A DNA stretch of 6,473 nucleotides, from the NCBI GenBank assembly GCA_016762995.1, contig JAESUT010000017.1, forward strand, positions 9,660 through 16,132, given 5' to 3'. The DNA is from Gammaproteobacteria bacterium (GTDB lineage Bacteria; Pseudomonadota; Gammaproteobacteria; Pseudomonadales; Pseudohongiellaceae). Under the pieces are notes generated by a model, which saw nothing but the letters and a program-made list of their open reading frames with translations, had not been told where the DNA came from and did no database searches. Positions 4,568 to 6,473 of this stretch are shown piece after piece. The translations under genes and the position numbers were made by a program. How positions within the stretch are numbered: the first letter of the stretch is position 1; every line of letters begins with the position of its first letter.

Positions 4568-6473
4568 CGAGCGCAATCCCCCGCCTAATTCCTGACTCAT
4601 CAGCTTGAGTTAATAATTCATTTCCTTGATACAGAGAGCGCACATAGTGCACAGCTGCAGACATTTCTTGCTCACTCAATCTATCTGTCCATGGGGCCAT
4701 GGATGTTCCCGGCACCCCTTCGCGCAAGGCGCGCATGGCGGCCTCTTCGCTCAATCTCTCGCGAATAAAATCTGTTGGCATTACCGGGATAGGCAACTTA
4801 TCTACCGCAAAGCCATTCCCATCGCCGCTGCCTCCATGACACTCGGCACAATGAGCGGAATATACCTGCTGTCCACTACTTAATTGCGCAGCTGTTGATT
4901 GCAAGTTAGTCGAATCTGAATCTACCTGACTAAAATTCTGCACAACATCCGCTAAGCCGCTCAGCTGCGCAATAGACAAATCACGCCACGCCGGCATAGA
5001 GGTGCCGTGTACACCATTCCATAAAATATCCGCAAGCAGATCGCGGCGATACCGATGCTCTGAAAAATTTGTAGGCGGAGGCTGCAGCCATGCAGAAGCG
5101 GGACCATCACCTAGTCCCTGCGTGCCATGACAGCCACTGCAATTATCGAGAAAGAGTTGTTCACCGGAAACATTAGCTGCGAAATCCGCAAGCGTGGGTG
5201 CTGACCCGCGCGGCCTAGTGCGAGCAGGATGTGCATTGAGCACTTCGGCGTTCAATGACATCAAGAGTTGCGCATCATCGGTAAGTGACCTTGCGCGCTC
5301 ATCACCTTCCGGCCAGGCTAATTCACGCTCTCTGCCTAGCGTTTCGATATAGGCCAGCAAATCGAGGGCTTCACGATTTGGCTTGTCGGCAGAGCCATCG
5401 AATAGTTCTGGGTAGCCCGGCATAACAGACTGGGGAACTACGGCTCTCGGCGCGAACAGGTGAACAAGATGCCATTGCCTGGTTCGAGTTCCAGATGCAC
5501 GAGCAAGGTCGGGCCCGATGCGCCGAGTGCCTAGCATATGTGGCGTATCCAACCTTCCTTCCCAAGCTAGACTAGGTGCACCGAAGCGCTGCATATCGCT
5601 TTCTGTAAATCGCACTTGCTGCGTGTGACAGTAAGAACAACCCTCACGGGCATAGATTACTCGGCCTCTAGCCTCGGCTGGTGAGAGTCGTAAAGGTGCT
5701 GCAGGCGCTAGAAGTGCAGTCTCATCATTCAGAGACTGTAACGGTAGGACGCCGAGTACGGTGACAGAAAGAACGAAGAAACCAACTCCCCCTAAAAAGG
5801 CCGCGGCGTACGACATACTTAACGCTGACGACGGCTTAGAAGTTACGGCACTGTCCATGCCTTCATTCTTGAAGTGCCGTTCACCACTAGCAATGGCGTC
5901 CATCTGATCAGCCGTGACAGTGCTTGTCTTGCTAACTAACAGGCCATAGAACAATAAACAAAAGCCAGCAGTGATCGGTATTGCCGACAAGCTGCGGACA
6001 GCCCAGTAAGGTGCCGATGCCCGCACTGATTCGATCCACGGTGTCGGGCCCTGCCATAGTTCTCCCTGTACATAGCCAGCAAGGCTGAGGTCCACCACCA
6101 TCAACGTAATTCCAATTGTTAATAGATAATAAGACCATTCGAGAATTTTGTTATCGATGCTAAAGCCAGGCAGGCGTTGCCACGCATGAACGATGCCCGC
6201 AATACTAGCAAAGGTCGCAAAACCCAACATTGCTAGGTGGGAATGGCCGATGATGTAATCGGTAAAATGCACCAGGCTGCTAAATGTCATATTCGCCTGC
6301 CAAGAGCCTTGCAGGCTCACAACAAGATAGAAGACGATGGCCATGGAAGCGAAGCGCAGCACAACATTCTTTGGAATTAAGCCAAAGCCACGCTGCGAAA
6401 GCATCAGGTTCGACACGACGATAATTACCACCACTGCTAACAGAAACGAAGCAACGATAGCGGTGAGTTGAGC
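4560..6473 (-). CDS. cbb3 oxidase fusion: CcoN, CcoO and two cytochrome c domains (5'-partial)
   Basis: The frame is open to the right edge of the window, so the N-terminus is missing; 637 residues are visible. The first part is the C-terminal half of CcoN, the catalytic subunit reducing O2 to water. It has about five membrane helices (residues 3-181), with the GHSH motif (76-79) carrying the haem b3 and haem b histidines of helix X. The CuB histidines and cross-linked Tyr lie off-window. A sixth helix (221-243) then leads into a CcoO-type domain with CSYCH (279-283), RRIGPDLARASG and a Met ligand in SVMPGYP (Met351). Two further class I cytochrome c domains follow without another helix: CSGCH (445-449) with GTSMPAW (Met493), and CAECH (542-546) with GTSMAPW (Met592). 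These are placed like the dihaem CcoP but lack its membrane anchor. No stop or obvious frameshift separates the parts. It would pump protons and take electrons from periplasmic donors. Full length is perhaps 900 residues, estimated from canonical CcoN. Confidence 0.9.
   Translation of the reverse strand, partial: AQLTAIVASFLLAVVVIIVVSNLMLSQRGFGLIPKNVVLRFASMAIVFYLVVSLQGSWQANMTFSSLVHFTDYIIGHSHLAMLGFATFASIAGIVHAWQRLPGFSIDNKILEWSYYLLTIGITLMVVDLSLAGYVQGELWQGPTPWIESVRASAPYWAVRSLSAIPITAGFCLLFYGLLVSKTSTVTADQMDAIASGERHFKNEGMDSAVTSKPSSALSMSYAAAFLGGVGFFVLSVTVLGVLPLQSLNDETALLAPAAPLRLSPAEARGRVIYAREGCSYCHTQQVRFTESDMQRFGAPSLAWEGRLDTPHMLGTRRIGPDLARASGTRTRQWHLVHLFAPRAVVPQSVMPGYPELFDGSADKPNREALDLLAYIETLGRERELAWPEGDERARSLTDDAQLLMSLNAEVLNAHPARTRPRGSAPTLADFAANVSGEQLFLDNCSGCHGTQGLGDGPASAWLQPPPTNFSEHRYRRDLLADILWNGVHGTSMPAWRDLSIAQLSGLADVVQNFSQVDSDSTNLQSTAAQLSSGQQVYSAHCAECHGGSGDGNGFAVDKLPIPVMPTDFIRERLSEEAAMRALREGVPGTSMAPWTDRLSEQEMSAAVHYVRSLYQGNELLTQADESGIRRGIALDD

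Noticed and set aside
4568..4600. ATG at 4600 as the start of the small membrane protein
   Set aside because: It gives a 41-base overlap with the oxidase gene and no ribosome-binding site at usable distance. ATG 4567 places the start just before the hydrophobic helix with an 8-base overlap. It cannot be excluded entirely.
6432..6434. GTG at 6432-6434 as the true start of the oxidase gene
   Set aside because: The frame stays open to the window edge with hydrophobic residues upstream, and CcoN must have many more helices and its CuB ligands before this point, so the gene is cut by the window.
4560..6473. A NorB-type nitric oxide reductase instead of a cbb3 oxidase
   Set aside because: The helix-X region (HFTDYIIGHSHLAMLGF) and the immediately following CcoO-type domain fit cbb3 oxidase. 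NorB is not followed by a CcoO domain.

Overview
The window looks like a chromosomal piece of a Gram-negative, aerobically respiring bacterium, most likely a gammaproteobacterium. The evidence is an outer-membrane porin ending in Phe, three c-type cytochrome genes with Sec-type or membrane-anchored N-termini, one Tat-exported protein, and a cbb3-type haem-copper oxidase. I cannot name a genus. There are no tRNA or rRNA genes, CRISPR arrays, transposases or phage genes. The theme is respiration, probably tied to inorganic sulfur compounds.

Layout, left to right. (1) 73-480 (-): a small secreted cytochrome c of the c'/c556 four-helix type. (2) 481-793: a divergent intergenic region with a candidate promoter for the cytochrome, a cluster of short palindromes, and a possible Pho-box-like direct repeat ahead of the porin. 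(3) 794-2224 (+): a phosphate-selective-porin-type (OprO/OprP family) outer-membrane channel. (4) 2225-2550: a 326-base non-coding stretch with a 15-bp imperfect inverted repeat (probable terminator), a degenerate 16-bp tandem repeat and a 10-bp palindrome. (5) 2551-3249 (+): a Tat-exported protein with DsrE-like features. (6) 3287-3327: a strong bidirectional terminator between converging units. (7) 6473 down to 3360 (-): a tightly overlapping three-gene unit. It begins with a cbb3 oxidase polypeptide cut by the window edge, in which the catalytic subunit (CcoN) is fused to CcoO and then to two further cytochrome c domains. A one-helix small membrane protein of unknown family follows, then a TsdA-type dihaem thiosulfate dehydrogenase.

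How they may work together (inference). TsdA interconverts thiosulfate and tetrathionate with release or uptake of two electrons. Here it is translationally linked to a terminal oxidase that carries three haem-c domains on its own chain. This suggests a compact thiosulfate-to-oxygen electron route in which the fused cytochrome domains replace separate CcoO/CcoP subunits and possibly the usual electron carrier. The DsrE-like protein could handle sulfur in the periplasm, and the anion-type porin could admit the substrate (phosphate, or possibly a sulfur oxyanion). The fused oxidase with an adjoining tsdA is the most unusual part of the window.
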